The translations under genes were made by a program, and so were the position numbers. Source: Nocardioides exalbidus (lineage in GTDB: Bacteria > Actinomycetota > Actinomycetes > Propionibacteriales > Nocardioidaceae). From it: a stretch of DNA of 64,000 bases. Below the pieces are notes generated by a model, which was not told the DNA's origin, ran no database searches, and worked only from the letters and a program-made list of their open reading frames with translations. The stretch covers positions 4,402,001 through 4,466,000 of the forward strand of contig NZ_FNRT01000002.1 of the NCBI RefSeq assembly GCF_900105585.1. The letters are read 5' to 3'. Within the stretch, counting starts at the first letter, position 1, and each line of letters opens with the position of its first letter. Positions 51,790 to 60,806 of this stretch are shown in pieces.

Positions 51790-52050
51790 CCGGGCACTCC
51801 GTCCCCGTCACCCGCGCCGACCGGGCACTCCGTCCCCGTCACACTCGCCGACCGGGCACTCCGTCCCCGTCACCCGCGCCGACCGGGCACTCCGTCCCCG
51901 TCACCCGCGCCGACCGGGCACTCCGTCCCCGTCAGGACGGAGAGGAAGTGCCCGGTCGTGGTTCAGGACGGGCAGGAAGTGCCCGGTCGCGGTTGAGGAC
52001 GGGCAGGAAGTGCCCGGTCGCGGTTGAAGACAGGGACGGAGTGCCCGGTC
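51788..52050. repeat. Bidirectional 31-bp repeat array: five forward, four inverted units
   Basis: Four complete 31-bp direct units (51788-51818, 51819-51849, 51850-51880, 51881-51911) and a 22-bp fifth begin GACCGGGCACTCCGTCCCCG. After position 51933 the array inverts: GTGCCCGGTC ends at 51957, 51988, 52019 and 52050, again every 31 bp. The GT stop codon is in the first unit and the ftsY stop codon in the last. The whole can fold as a very long hairpin, a likely bidirectional terminator. Confidence 0.95.
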
Positions 52051-53197
52051 AGCCGAGGAGCGCGTCGACGAAGGCGTTCGCGTCGAAGGGCGCCATGTCG
52101 TCGGCACCCTCGCCGAGGCCGACGAGCTTGACCGGCACGCCCAGCTCGCGCTGGACCTGGACCACGATCCCGCCCTTGGCCGACCCGTCGAGCTTGGTGA
52201 GCACGATGCCGGTGACGTCGACGATCTCGCTGAAGACGCGGGCCTGGATCAGGCCGTTCTGACCGGTGGTGGCGTCGAGGACGAGGAGCACCTCGGTGAC
52301 CGGGGCCTGCTTCTCCACGACGCGCTTGATCTTGCCGAGCTCGTCCATCAGCCCGGCCTTGTTCTGCAGGCGTCCCGCCGTGTCGACCAGGACGGTGTCG
52401 ACACCGTCGTCGATCCCGCGCTTGACCGCCTCGAACGCGACGCTGGCCGGGTCGCCGCCCTCGGGGCCGCGGACGACCTCGACGCCGACGCGCTCGCCCC
52501 ACGTGGCGAGCTGGTCGACGGCGGCCGCCCGGAAGGTGTCGGCCGCACCGAGGGTGACCTTGAGGTCCTCGGCGACGAGGATTCGCGCGATCTTGCCGAC
52601 GGTAGTGGTCTTGCCGGCGCCGTTGACGCCGACGACGAGCACGACTCCCGGCTTGCCGTCCGTGCCGGTGACCTGGATGCGGCGGTCCATGTCGGGACCG
52701 ACCAGTGCCACGAGCTCCTCGCGCAGCACCGCGCGGGCGTCGGGGGTCTGGCCGCCCTCGACCCGCAGCCGGGTGCGCAGCTGCTCGACCAGCGCCTGGG
52801 TCGGCGCGACCCCGATGTCGGCCGTGAGGAGGGTGTCCTCGATCGCCTCCCAGGTGTCCTCGTCGAGCCGGTCGCGGCTCAGGAGGGCCAGCAGGCCCTT
52901 GCCGAGGCCGCCCTGCGAGCGCGAGAGCCGCTGGCGCAGCCGCACCAGCCGCGACGCCGTGCCCTCCGGCCTCTCGATCGTCGGCGGCTCCTCGACAACG
53001 GGCTCGGCCGTGTCGAGGGCGGGCTCCGGGGCCACCTCGGTCGCGGTCTCGCCCTCGGTCGGGGGCGGCGCGATGACGTCGGCGGCTCCGCCCGACGGCA
53101 GGTCGGTCTTGCGGCGGCGCCCGGCGGTCAGCAGTCCGGCGAGCGTGATGACGCCGACGACCGCGATCGCGACGATGAGATAGATCCAGTCACCCAT
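52049..53197 (-). CDS. ftsY: Signal recognition particle receptor FtsY
   Basis: 382 residues. N-terminal membrane anchor (IYLIVAIAVVGVITLAGLL) followed by an acidic linker to ~80, then the NG GTPase: GVNGAGKTTTVGKIARI (P-loop), DTFRAAAVDQL, DTAGRLQNKAGLMDEL and TKLDGSAKGG. Receives SRP-ribosome complexes at the membrane in partnership with Ffh. The stop codon is embedded in the repeat array. The adjacent smc, 3 kb away, fits the conserved smc-ftsY order with accessory genes inserted. Confidence 0.97.
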   Translation of the reverse strand: MGDWIYLIVAIAVVGVITLAGLLTAGRRRKTDLPSGGAADVIAPPPTEGETATEVAPEPALDTAEPVVEEPPTIERPEGTASRLVRLRQRLSRSQGGLGKGLLALLSRDRLDEDTWEAIEDTLLTADIGVAPTQALVEQLRTRLRVEGGQTPDARAVLREELVALVGPDMDRRIQVTGTDGKPGVVLVVGVNGAGKTTTVGKIARILVAEDLKVTLGAADTFRAAAVDQLATWGERVGVEVVRGPEGGDPASVAFEAVKRGIDDGVDTVLVDTAGRLQNKAGLMDELGKIKRVVEKQAPVTEVLLVLDATTGQNGLIQARVFSEIVDVTGIVLTKLDGSAKGGIVVQVQRELGVPVKLVGLGEGADDMAPFDANAFVDALLG

Positions 53198-53209
53198 GGC
53201 GCAATCCCA

Positions 53210-54133
53210 TCACAGGTGCGTGGCGCGCCGAAGCCGGGTGAGCACCCCGGCCACGTGGTGGCCCTGCGGCGCGCTCACCTCGGCCAGTCGCGCCCGGAGC
53301 GAGTCGCGCTGGGCGGCCAGCCGGTCGGCTCGGGCGCGCGCCCGTCCGAGCAGGTCGCGCGTGCGGTCGAGGTCGGCCAGGACGGCGTCGAAGGCGGCCG
53401 TGAGCCCCGACCCGCTTCCGCCGGCCAGCATCGGGGAGACGCACACGCTGCCCGGGTGGACCACCCAGACGACCTCGTGGGGCATGAGCCGGAACCACGC
53501 CACGGCGGCCTCCCCCACCAGCGCCGGTGGCGTCACCCGCAACGAGGACAGCCCGGCCGCCGAGAGCCGTGTGTCGAAGTCGTCGCCGTACCACCGCACG
53601 TGGTCGCGCTGGCCGAAGCGCCGGATGCGCTCGTCGGGCGTGGCCGACGGGTCCTCCTCGGTCACCACGCCCGTCCTGATCGGCACCTCGAGCAGCGCGA
53701 TGCCACGCGGGCTGAGGACGCGGGCGATCTCGCGCATCGCGGCGCAGTCGTCCGGCACGTGCTCCAGCACGTGGTAGCAGACCAGCAGGTCCACCGAGCC
53801 GTCGCGCAGCGGGAGCTGGGTCAGGCTGGCGAGGGCGTCGACCTCGCGGGCGTCGTAGCCGGCGTCGAGGCTGATCCGCCGGCGCGCCTCGACCCGGTCG
53901 AGCAGCACCTTCGACTGCCGCGACGGGGCGATCTCGACGACCGTGTCGAGGTCACGCAGGTCCGGAGCCAGCACGCCGAGGAGGAGGGACAGGAAGCGGT
54001 GCCGCTCCAGGCTCCCGCAGCGCGGGCAGACGGCGTCGGGCCGACCGTCGGGCCCCGGCCGGAAGGCCCGTGACACGGTGCTGCCGCAGGCCGCGCAGTA
54101 GCCCCGCACGAGGTCCTGGCGGGCGCCGGTCAC
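53210..54133 (-). CDS. SAM-dependent methyltransferase with N-terminal zinc ribbon
   Basis: 307 residues. A four-Cys zinc ribbon (YCAACGS...CPRCGSLERHR) opens the protein. A class I methyltransferase follows, with IAPSRQSKVLLD, the VDALASLTQLPLRDGSVDLLVCYHVLEHVPDD motif IV-like segment and LSPRGIALLEVPI. The last ~60 residues form a predicted coiled coil (DLDRTRDLLGRARARADRL...). Similar proteins occur in sugar or surface-glycan clusters. The GTG at 54133 is preferred over GTG 54142 because TAGCGT lies 7 nt before it and the farther start overlaps that -10. It ends 13 bp before the ftsY start. Confidence 0.82.
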   Translation of the reverse strand: MTGARQDLVRGYCAACGSTVSRAFRPGPDGRPDAVCPRCGSLERHRFLSLLLGVLAPDLRDLDTVVEIAPSRQSKVLLDRVEARRRISLDAGYDAREVDALASLTQLPLRDGSVDLLVCYHVLEHVPDDCAAMREIARVLSPRGIALLEVPIRTGVVTEEDPSATPDERIRRFGQRDHVRWYGDDFDTRLSAAGLSSLRVTPPALVGEAAVAWFRLMPHEVVWVVHPGSVCVSPMLAGGSGSGLTAAFDAVLADLDRTRDLLGRARARADRLAAQRDSLRARLAEVSAPQGHHVAGVLTRLRRATHL

Positions 54134-54155
54134 GTCTCGCACGCTAGTGCGAGAC
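54134..54155. promoter_or_regulatory. Perfect 9-bp palindrome over the methyltransferase -10
   Basis: GTCTCGCAC-GCTA-GTGCGAGAC. The minus-strand -10 TAGCGT (54141-54146) occupies the centre. A bound dimeric repressor would cover the promoter and the start site. Confidence 0.5.
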
Positions 54156-54191
54156 CACCATCACGTGCGACGGCGCGCCGTGAGGTCACCA

Positions 54192-54242
54192 GTCGGGTGA
54201 TCGGGCCGGAGTGATCATGTCGGGTGATCAGGTCGGGTGGTC
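54192..54242. repeat. Three copies of GTCGGGTGATC-like sequence
   Basis: GTCGGGTGATC at 54192-54202 and 54219-54229, and GTCGGGTGGTC at 54232-54242, just after the small membrane protein gene. Irregular spacing. The core is shared with the repeat at 31410-31437. Confidence 0.6.
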
Positions 54243-54417
54243 AGACCCGGGACTCGGAGTCCTCGAGCACGGGGAGGGCGTCCACGCCCTTGCGCATGGC
54301 TTCGCCCACCTGCGGCACGACGGGCAGGTCCTGGCCGCGGTGCGGGTAGGCGACGTAGACGGCGACGCCGGCGGCGACGAGCAGGCCGAGGGCCATCATC
54401 GAGACGATCACGAGCAC
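54241..54417 (-). CDS. Small single-span membrane protein
   Basis: 58 residues from a GTG with GGAGG 7 nt upstream. Begins VLVIVSMMALGLLVAAGVAV, one transmembrane helix, then YVAYPHRGQDLPVVPQVGEAMRKGVDALPVL and an acidic end. I recognise a common actinobacterial small-membrane-protein pattern (YPHRG-type) but no function. It is read alone between the methyltransferase and thioesterase genes. Confidence 0.7.
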   Translation of the reverse strand: MLVIVSMMALGLLVAAGVAVYVAYPHRGQDLPVVPQVGEAMRKGVDALPVLEDSESRV

Positions 54418-54512
54418 GGTGGTCCTCCGAGGTGGTTCCGGTGCAGGGGAACGTCCACCATGGCACGGACGTGGTGGGTCCCCGGCCTCCCGGTGATCCC
54501 GGGCGCGTCGGC

Positions 54513-54968
54513 TCAGGCCGGACGCAGGAGGCGTACGACGGCCGCGCGGACGACGTCGGGCATCGGAGTCACGGGCCGATCACCGGCACCGCGGGAGTTG
54601 TCGACGTACACGTGGACGAAGCGACCCTCCGCCGCTGCCTGGTCGGACGAGCCCTGGAACAACCCGATCCGGTAGACGATCGAGCTCGTCCCGACCTTGT
54701 CGACGACCAGGCCCATCTCGATCGGCTCGGGGAAGCCGATCTCGCGGAAGTAGCGGCACCCGGTCTCGGCGACGACCCCGATCTGCGGGAGGGCGCGGAC
54801 GTCGAGCCCGGTCGCCTCGTAGAGGTAGGCGTTGACGGCGGTGTCGAAGAGCTCGTAGTAGGTCGCGTTGTTGAGGTGGCCGTAGGCGTCGTCGTCGCGC
54901 CAGCGGGTGGTGGCGGTGCGCCACGAGACGTAGTCGGAGCGCGTGGGAGGGGTCCGCGAGGTGCTCAT
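54513..54968 (-). CDS. Acyl-CoA thioesterase (hotdog fold, 4HBT type)
   Basis: 151 residues. Hotdog-fold thioesterase with RWRDDDAYGHLNNATYYELFDTAVNAYLYEATGLD, where Asp in DDAYGHLNN is the likely catalytic residue, and RYFREIGFPEPIEMGLVVDKVGTSSI. YbgC/FadM-like members hydrolyse short-, medium- or aromatic acyl-CoA; substrate unknown. The ATG overlaps the upstream membrane protein stop (ATGA). Confidence 0.87.
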   Translation of the reverse strand: MSTSRTPPTRSDYVSWRTATTRWRDDDAYGHLNNATYYELFDTAVNAYLYEATGLDVRALPQIGVVAETGCRYFREIGFPEPIEMGLVVDKVGTSSIVYRIGLFQGSSDQAAAEGRFVHVYVDNSRGAGDRPVTPMPDVVRAAVVRLLRPA

Positions 54969-56017
54969 CGCCGCCCACCCTCCACCACCGCCGGCGCCGA
55001 CCCCGCACCGGGTCCTGCAGCCCCGGCGGCCGGACGTCCGGCACCGCGCCAGGCCCAGCCGCCGACGACGAGGAGCAGCAGCGCCAGCACGACCGCCTGC
55101 GCGACGACGGCGCCGGCCGGGACCCCCGGCGCCGGAGGCGCGAGCGCACCGACCGCGGTGCGCTCGAGGACGACCCCCAGGGCGAGCGCCACCGCGTGCC
55201 TCCGGGTCCACCCCGGTGAGCGCACCGACCGGCCGACGAGCGCCACGGCGAGCACCGCGGCGACGACGATGCACGTGACACCGACCCAGCCCGGCGGGGC
55301 GAGGTCGAGCAGGGCGGTGAGCACGACTCCGGCGAGGAACACCTGCCAGGGCCGTCCCGCCCGCCGTCCGTCGACGAGCGGCCGTGGACGCCCGAACGGG
55401 GAGAGCGCGGTCGCGACGAGGGCAAGAACGGCCGCGGCCGCGAGCGCGTAGCGCGGGAGCGACGTGTGCAGGATCCCGCTGCGTTCGGGGTCGAGGTGCA
55501 CGGCCGCCGCGACAGCGAGCGCCGCGAGCAGGGTGATCCCGATCCCGAGGCGCCCCAGCACCGGACGACCGCGCACGGCAGGCACCCCCGCGTCGACGAG
55601 CAGGAGCGGGGCGCCGATGCTCAGCGCCACGTGACCGCCGACCCAGGACGCCAGGGCGAAGGCGCTGACTCCCTGGACGCGTGCGGCTCCGACGATGTCC
55701 GACCACCCCGCGACGTCCGTGCGGTCGGTCGTCCACAGGCTGAGGTCGATCAGGGCCGTCATCGCCACCCCGAAGGCCGCTGCCATCAGGACCACGCCGG
55801 TCCAGCCCCGGCCGGTGCGCACGGCCACCTCACGGATGAGCAGCGCCGCTCCGCCGTAGAGCGGCCCGAGGAAGAGCACGAGGAACGCGGAGGTGGCGAC
55901 GTCGCCGGCGACCGCGAGGTAGGCCGACAGGAGCTCGGCGCAGAGCGGCGCGAGCACGAGCAGCCCGACGATCGCCACGGCCCGGCTCGTGGCCGCGGGC
56001 CGGCGGGACTCGGTCAC
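54965..56017 (-). CDS. Polytopic membrane protein of unknown function
   Basis: 350 residues with about nine or ten hydrophobic segments (e.g. AVAIVGLLVLAPLCAELLSAYL, FALASWVGGHVALSIGAPLLLVD, QAVVLALLLLVVGGWAW). Not recognised; no catalytic motif apparent. GTG start 10 nt after the smc stop, so possibly cotranscribed with smc. The longer frame upstream overlaps smc and has no support. Its stop overlaps the thioesterase ATG. Confidence 0.75.
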   Translation of the reverse strand: MTESRRPAATSRAVAIVGLLVLAPLCAELLSAYLAVAGDVATSAFLVLFLGPLYGGAALLIREVAVRTGRGWTGVVLMAAAFGVAMTALIDLSLWTTDRTDVAGWSDIVGAARVQGVSAFALASWVGGHVALSIGAPLLLVDAGVPAVRGRPVLGRLGIGITLLAALAVAAAVHLDPERSGILHTSLPRYALAAAAVLALVATALSPFGRPRPLVDGRRAGRPWQVFLAGVVLTALLDLAPPGWVGVTCIVVAAVLAVALVGRSVRSPGWTRRHAVALALGVVLERTAVGALAPPAPGVPAGAVVAQAVVLALLLLVVGGWAWRGAGRPAAGAAGPGAGSAPAVVEGGRR

Positions 56018-56027
56018 GATCCCGAGG

Positions 56028-59000
56028 TCACGCCGACTCGGCGTCGCGCAGCCGCTGGCTGATGACGGCAGAGACGCCGTCGCCACGCATCGTGACGCCG
56101 TAGAGCGCGTCGCCCACCTCCATCGTGCGCTTCTGGTGGGTGATCACCAGGAGCTGGGAGTTCTCGCGCAGCTCCTCGTAGATCTCCAGCAGGCGCCCGA
56201 GGTTGGTGTCGTCGAGCGCGGCCTCCACCTCGTCGAGGATGTAGAAGGGCGAGGGCCGGGCCTTGAAGAGCGCGACGAGGAACGCCACCGCCACCAGCGA
56301 GCGCTCGCCGCCGGAGAGCAGGGAGAGCCGCTTGACCTTCTTGCCGGGCGGACGCGCCTCGACCTCGACGCCCGTGGCGAGCATGTCGCCCGGGTTGGTG
56401 AGCACGAGCCGACCCTCGCCGCCCGGGAAGAGGCGCGCGAAGGTCTGGTCGAAGGCCTTCTCGACGTCGGCGTAGGCCTCGGTGAAGACCTGCTCGACGC
56501 GCGTGTCGACCTCGCGCACGATGTCGAGGAGGTCCTTGCGGGTGCGCTTGAGGTCCTCGAGCTGCTCGGTGAGGAACTTGTGCCGCTCCTCCATCGCGGA
56601 GAACTCCTCGAGCGCGAGCGGGTTGACCCGCCCGAGCATCGAGAGGGCGCGCTCGGCGGTGCGCAGCCGCTTGACCTGCTCCTCGCGGACGTAGGCCGTC
56701 GGCTCGGGCGCCTCCTCGCCGTCGGGCACCTCGCCGGTGAAGGGGACGAGCGTCTCGGGTCCGTAGTCGGACACCAGCCCGTCGGGGTCCATGCCGAGCT
56801 CCTCGAGCGCACGCTCCTCGAGCTGCTCGATGCGCATCTTCTGCTGGGTGCGGGCCATCTCGTCGCGGTGCACGGAGCTGACCAGCTCGTCGAGCTCACG
56901 GCCGAGGTCGCGCAGCGTGGTGCGCACCCTCATGAGCTGCTCCTCGCTGCCCCGGCGCGACTCCTCGACGGCGGCCCGCTCGTCGGCGGCCTGCATGACG
57001 GAGCGCTCGAGCTCGTGGAGCACGACCCGGACGGCGGCCCCGACCGCCTGCGCGGCGCGACCCTCCCGGATCAGCCGCTCGCGGCGCTCGGCCGCGCGCG
57101 CCCGGGAGTCGCGCTCGGCCTGGGCGGCGCGCAGCAGGGAGTCGGCGCGGCCGTTGAGGGCGCGGGCGCGCTCCTCGGCGGTGCGCAGCGCGAGGCGGGC
57201 GTCCATCTCGCCCTGCCGGGCCTCGCGGGCCGCCTCGGCGAGCCGCTCACGCTCAGTGGTGTCGGGCTCCTCGTCGGTGACGTCCTCGGCCGCGGCGAGG
57301 CGGGCCTCGAGGTCGGCGAGGCCGGCGAGGTCGGCCTCGCGGGCCTCCCCTGCCGTGGCGATCGAACGCTCCAGCCGCTCCGCCTCGCCCTTGGCGGCCC
57401 GGGCCTGGGAGCCGTACTGGCCGAGCTCCTCGGCCACCGCGGCCAGGGTCGCGTCGGACTCGTGCAGCTTGGCGAGCGCGACGTCGACGCGCTTGAGGGC
57501 GTCGTGGCGGGCGGCCTCGAGTCCGGAGATCTCGAAGCCGAGCCGCTCGGTCCGGGACGTGGCCTCGGCGAGCTGCTCGGTCGCCTCGTCGACGGCCGCC
57601 TGCACCTCGATCAGGCTCGGCTGGCTGGTGGAGCCACCGGCGGCGAAGTGCGAGCCGAGGAGGTCGCCCTCGCGGGTGACGGCGACGACGCCGGGCAGGT
57701 CTGCGACCAGCCGGCGGGCGGCCGGGAGGTCGTCGACGACCGCGACCTGGTGGAGCAGCCGCACCAGCGCCGGTCGTACGTCGTCGGGCGCGGACACCGC
57801 GTCGACGGCCCAGCGGATGCCGTCGGGCAGCGTCGGCCAGTCACGGTCGACGGCGGGCGCGCCGCCGAGCAGCAGCCCGGCCCGACCGAGGTCGTCGGCC
57901 TTGAGGTGGCCGATCGCCGCCACCGCCGCGTGGGAGTCGGCGACGACCACGGCGTCGGCGGCCGTGCCGAGGGCGGCGGCGACCGCGGTCTCGTAGCCGT
58001 GCTCGACGTCGAGGAGCGCGGCGACGGAGCCGAGGAGGCCGCCGACCGTGTCGGTCGCGGCCAGCAGGGCGCCGGCGCCGTCCTTGCGGTTGAGGCCGAT
58101 CTCCAGGGCGTCACGGCGGGCGACGAGCCCGGCGCGGTCGCGGTCGGCCTGCTGCGCGTCCTCACGGGTCTTCGCCAGCCTCTCCTCGACCTCGTCGAGC
58201 GCGGCGACGGCCTCCTCGTGCTCGGAGTCGAGGCCCTCCTCGCCCGCGTCGAGGCCGGCGACCTTGGTCTCCAGGGTGGTGAAGTCTCGCTGCGCGCGCT
58301 CGGCGCGGGTGAGGGCGTCCTCGCGGGCGTCGGTGAGGCGCTGGATCTCCGCGTCGGCCGCCTCGGAACGCGACTTCAGGACGTTGACCTGGCCGGTCAG
58401 CCTGGCCAGGCCCTCGCGACGGTCGGCGGCGGCGCGCTGGAGCCCGACGATCCGCTTGTCCTCCGCGACCGCTGCCTCCTCGGCACCCCGCTTGGCGACC
58501 ACGGCCTCGTCGAGTGTCACGCGGTGCTGCTCGACCTGCTCGGCGATCTCGGCCTCCTGCTGGCGCACCCGCTCGGCCTGCGCCTCGAGGTCGTCGGGGT
58601 CGCGCCCCGAGTCGACGGTGTCGCCGTCGGCAGCGCCCGCCGCGTTGCGGATGCGCTCGTCGGCGAGCGATCCCGTGCCGCGCAGCCGCTCCTTGAGGCC
58701 GGAGAGCGCGAACCACGTCTCCTGCGCAGCGGCGAGCCGCGGGAGGTCGTCGCGCAGCGTGGCCTCGAGCCGCGCCTCCTGCTCGCGACCCGCGGTGACC
58801 TCGGCCTCGACCTGCTCGCGACGCTCCTTGAGGAGCGTCTCGTCGGCCATCTCCGACTCGAGCGATGTGCGCGCCGTCACGAGGTCGTCGGCGAGGAGCC
58901 GCGCCCGCGCGTCGCGGACGTCCATCTGGACGGTCTGTGCCTGGCGCGCGACCTCGGCCTGGCGGCCGAGCGGCTTGAGCTGGCGCCGGATCTCGGAGAG

Positions 59001-59582
59001 CAGGTCGGCCAGCCGGGTGAGGTTCCCGTCGGTGGCGTCGAGCTTGCGGAGCGCCTTCTCCTTGCGCTTGCGGTGCTTGAGGACGCCGGCGGCCTCCTCG
59101 ATGAACCCGCGCCGGTCCTCCGGGGTGGCGTGCAGGATCGTGTCGAGCTGGCCCTGGCCGACGATCACGTGCATCTCGCGGCCGATGCCGGAGTCGCTCA
59201 GCAGCTCCTGGACGTCGAGCAGGCGGCAGCCGTTGCCGTTGATGGCGTACTCCGAGCCGCCGTTGCGGAACATCGTGCGGCTGATCGTGACCTCGGCGTA
59301 GTCGATCGGCAGCGCGCCGTCGGAGTTGTCGATGGTCAGCTGCACCTCGGCGCGACCCAGCGGCGGACGCCCGGACGTGCCAGCGAAGATGACGTCCTCC
59401 ATCTTGCCGCCGCGCAGGCTCTTGGCGCCCTGCTCACCCATCACCCAGGCGAGGGCGTCGACGACGTTGGACTTGCCCGAGCCGTTGGGCCCGACGATGC
59501 ACGTGATGCCCGGCTCGAGCTGCATCGTCGTCGAGGACGCGAAGGACTTGAACCCCTTGAGGGTCAGGCTCTTCAGGTACAA
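56028..59582 (-). CDS. smc: Chromosome segregation protein SMC
   Basis: 1184 residues. Walker A GPNGSGKSNVVDAL (31-44), first head with IVGQGQLDTILHATPEDRRGFIEEAAG, a long coiled coil, hinge near residues 500-680 (TVGGLLGSVAALLDVEHGYETAVAAALG) and second head with signature LSGGERSLVAVAFL and Walker B FYILDEVEAALDD. Condenses and aligns sister chromosomes with ScpA/ScpB, which are not in this window. Start is TTG 59582 with GAGGAG upstream. Confidence 0.97.
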   Translation of the reverse strand: MYLKSLTLKGFKSFASSTTMQLEPGITCIVGPNGSGKSNVVDALAWVMGEQGAKSLRGGKMEDVIFAGTSGRPPLGRAEVQLTIDNSDGALPIDYAEVTISRTMFRNGGSEYAINGNGCRLLDVQELLSDSGIGREMHVIVGQGQLDTILHATPEDRRGFIEEAAGVLKHRKRKEKALRKLDATDGNLTRLADLLSEIRRQLKPLGRQAEVARQAQTVQMDVRDARARLLADDLVTARTSLESEMADETLLKERREQVEAEVTAGREQEARLEATLRDDLPRLAAAQETWFALSGLKERLRGTGSLADERIRNAAGAADGDTVDSGRDPDDLEAQAERVRQQEAEIAEQVEQHRVTLDEAVVAKRGAEEAAVAEDKRIVGLQRAAADRREGLARLTGQVNVLKSRSEAADAEIQRLTDAREDALTRAERAQRDFTTLETKVAGLDAGEEGLDSEHEEAVAALDEVEERLAKTREDAQQADRDRAGLVARRDALEIGLNRKDGAGALLAATDTVGGLLGSVAALLDVEHGYETAVAAALGTAADAVVVADSHAAVAAIGHLKADDLGRAGLLLGGAPAVDRDWPTLPDGIRWAVDAVSAPDDVRPALVRLLHQVAVVDDLPAARRLVADLPGVVAVTREGDLLGSHFAAGGSTSQPSLIEVQAAVDEATEQLAEATSRTERLGFEISGLEAARHDALKRVDVALAKLHESDATLAAVAEELGQYGSQARAAKGEAERLERSIATAGEAREADLAGLADLEARLAAAEDVTDEEPDTTERERLAEAAREARQGEMDARLALRTAEERARALNGRADSLLRAAQAERDSRARAAERRERLIREGRAAQAVGAAVRVVLHELERSVMQAADERAAVEESRRGSEEQLMRVRTTLRDLGRELDELVSSVHRDEMARTQQKMRIEQLEERALEELGMDPDGLVSDYGPETLVPFTGEVPDGEEAPEPTAYVREEQVKRLRTAERALSMLGRVNPLALEEFSAMEERHKFLTEQLEDLKRTRKDLLDIVREVDTRVEQVFTEAYADVEKAFDQTFARLFPGGEGRLVLTNPGDMLATGVEVEARPPGKKVKRLSLLSGGERSLVAVAFLVALFKARPSPFYILDEVEAALDDTNLGRLLEIYEELRENSQLLVITHQKRTMEVGDALYGVTMRGDGVSAVISQRLRDAESA

Positions 59583-59685
59583 CGCGGGCTCCTCACCGGA
59601 TCAGGCACGGGATCACTGACAACTGGGGAAGCGCAGTCCGGGCCACCCTACCCGTGGGCGGCCGTCCCGCGCGGGAGGCCGACGT

Positions 59686-60777
59686 TCAGCGGCCGAGGAC
59701 GTCCTTCAGCGCGGCGAGCACGAGGAGCACGGCGTCGGGGCGGGCGTTGCGGCCCATCAGCCCGATCCGCCAGACGCTGGCGGCGTATGCCCCGGCGCCG
59801 GCGCCGATCTCGAGGTCGAAGCGCTCCAGGAGCTCCTTGCGGACGGCCGCCGAGTCGACCCCGTCGGGCACCTTGACCGTGGTCAGCTCCGGAAGCCGGC
59901 TGCCCTCGGCGGCGAACAGCTCGAGCCCCATCTCCTGCAGACCGGCCTGGAGCGCGTCGCCCGCCTCCTGGTGGCGCGCGTGCACCGCGTCGAGGCCCTC
60001 GTCGAGGATCCGGGTGAGCCCGGCGTGCAGGCTCGCGACCATCGCAGTCGGCGCGGTGTGGTGGTAGGTCCGCTGTCCGCCCTTGGCGCTGGCCTCTCCG
60101 ACGTAGCCACCGAGCATGCCCAGGTCGAGGTACCACGACCGCGGCTTCTCGACGCGGCGCTCGAACGCCCGGTCGTCGATCGTGAAGGGCGCGAGGCCGG
60201 GGGCGACGCCGAGGCACTTCTGGGTGCCCGCGTAGCCGATGTCGATGCCCCAGTCGTCGGCGCGCAGCTCGATGCCGGCGATCGAGGTGACCGCGTCGAC
60301 GAGCAGGAGGGCGTCGCCCTTGCCGGCGCCGAGCGCGGCGACGTCCGAGCGGACGCCGGTCGAGGTCTCGGCGTGGACGGCCGCGATGATCGCCGGCGAC
60401 GGGTGGGCCGAGAGAACGCGGTCGACGTCGACCGGCTGCCCCCACTCGTGCTCCACCGCGACGACCTCGGCCCCGCAGCGCGCCGCCACGTCAGTCATCC
60501 GCTGGCCGAAGAGCCCGTTGACCGCGACGACCACGACGTCGCCCGGGTGGACGGTGTTGACGAAGGCCGCCTCCATGCCGGCCGAACCGGTCGCGCTGAG
60601 CGGCAGGGTGCGTGCGTTGGTGGTGCCCCAGACGGTGCGGAGCATCTCGCAGGTCTCGTCCATGATCCGGAGGAACTCCGGGTCGAGGTGCCCCAGCAGC
60701 GGCGAGGCCAGGGCTCGCGTGGCCTCCGGGTAGGGGTTCGACGGGCCGGGACCGAAGAGGTGGCGCTCGCGGATCAT
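59686..60777 (-). CDS. Alanine-glyoxylate/serine-pyruvate aminotransferase family protein
   Basis: 363 residues. Class V PLP enzyme: ERHLFGPGPSNPYPEATRAL, SATGSAGMEAAF, DAVTSIAGIELRADDW and the PLP-lysine motif IDIGYAGTQKCLGVAPGLAPF. The C-terminal IGLMGRNARPD is also typical. Interconverts alanine (or serine) and glyoxylate/pyruvate, linking to the glycolate-oxidase-like flavoprotein encoded immediately upstream. ATG 60777 is supported by TACCGT 7 nt before it. A GTG at 60810 overlapping the neighbour's stop is the alternative. Confidence 0.92.
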   Translation of the reverse strand: MIRERHLFGPGPSNPYPEATRALASPLLGHLDPEFLRIMDETCEMLRTVWGTTNARTLPLSATGSAGMEAAFVNTVHPGDVVVVAVNGLFGQRMTDVAARCGAEVVAVEHEWGQPVDVDRVLSAHPSPAIIAAVHAETSTGVRSDVAALGAGKGDALLLVDAVTSIAGIELRADDWGIDIGYAGTQKCLGVAPGLAPFTIDDRAFERRVEKPRSWYLDLGMLGGYVGEASAKGGQRTYHHTAPTAMVASLHAGLTRILDEGLDAVHARHQEAGDALQAGLQEMGLELFAAEGSRLPELTTVKVPDGVDSAAVRKELLERFDLEIGAGAGAYAASVWRIGLMGRNARPDAVLLVLAALKDVLGR

Positions 60778-60784
60778 GGCACCG

Positions 60785-60790
60785 ACGGTA
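60785..60790 (-). promoter_or_regulatory. -10 hexamer TACCGT before aminotransferase
   Basis: Minus-strand TACCGT, 7-nt spacer, ATG at 60777. Confidence 0.4.
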
Positions 60791-60806
60791 GCCAAGCCTC
60801 CGGGGT

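Noticed and set aside
51788..51933. Direct 31-bp repeats that resemble a CRISPR array
   Set aside because: The units follow each other without spacers, the second half is inverted, and no cas genes are present.
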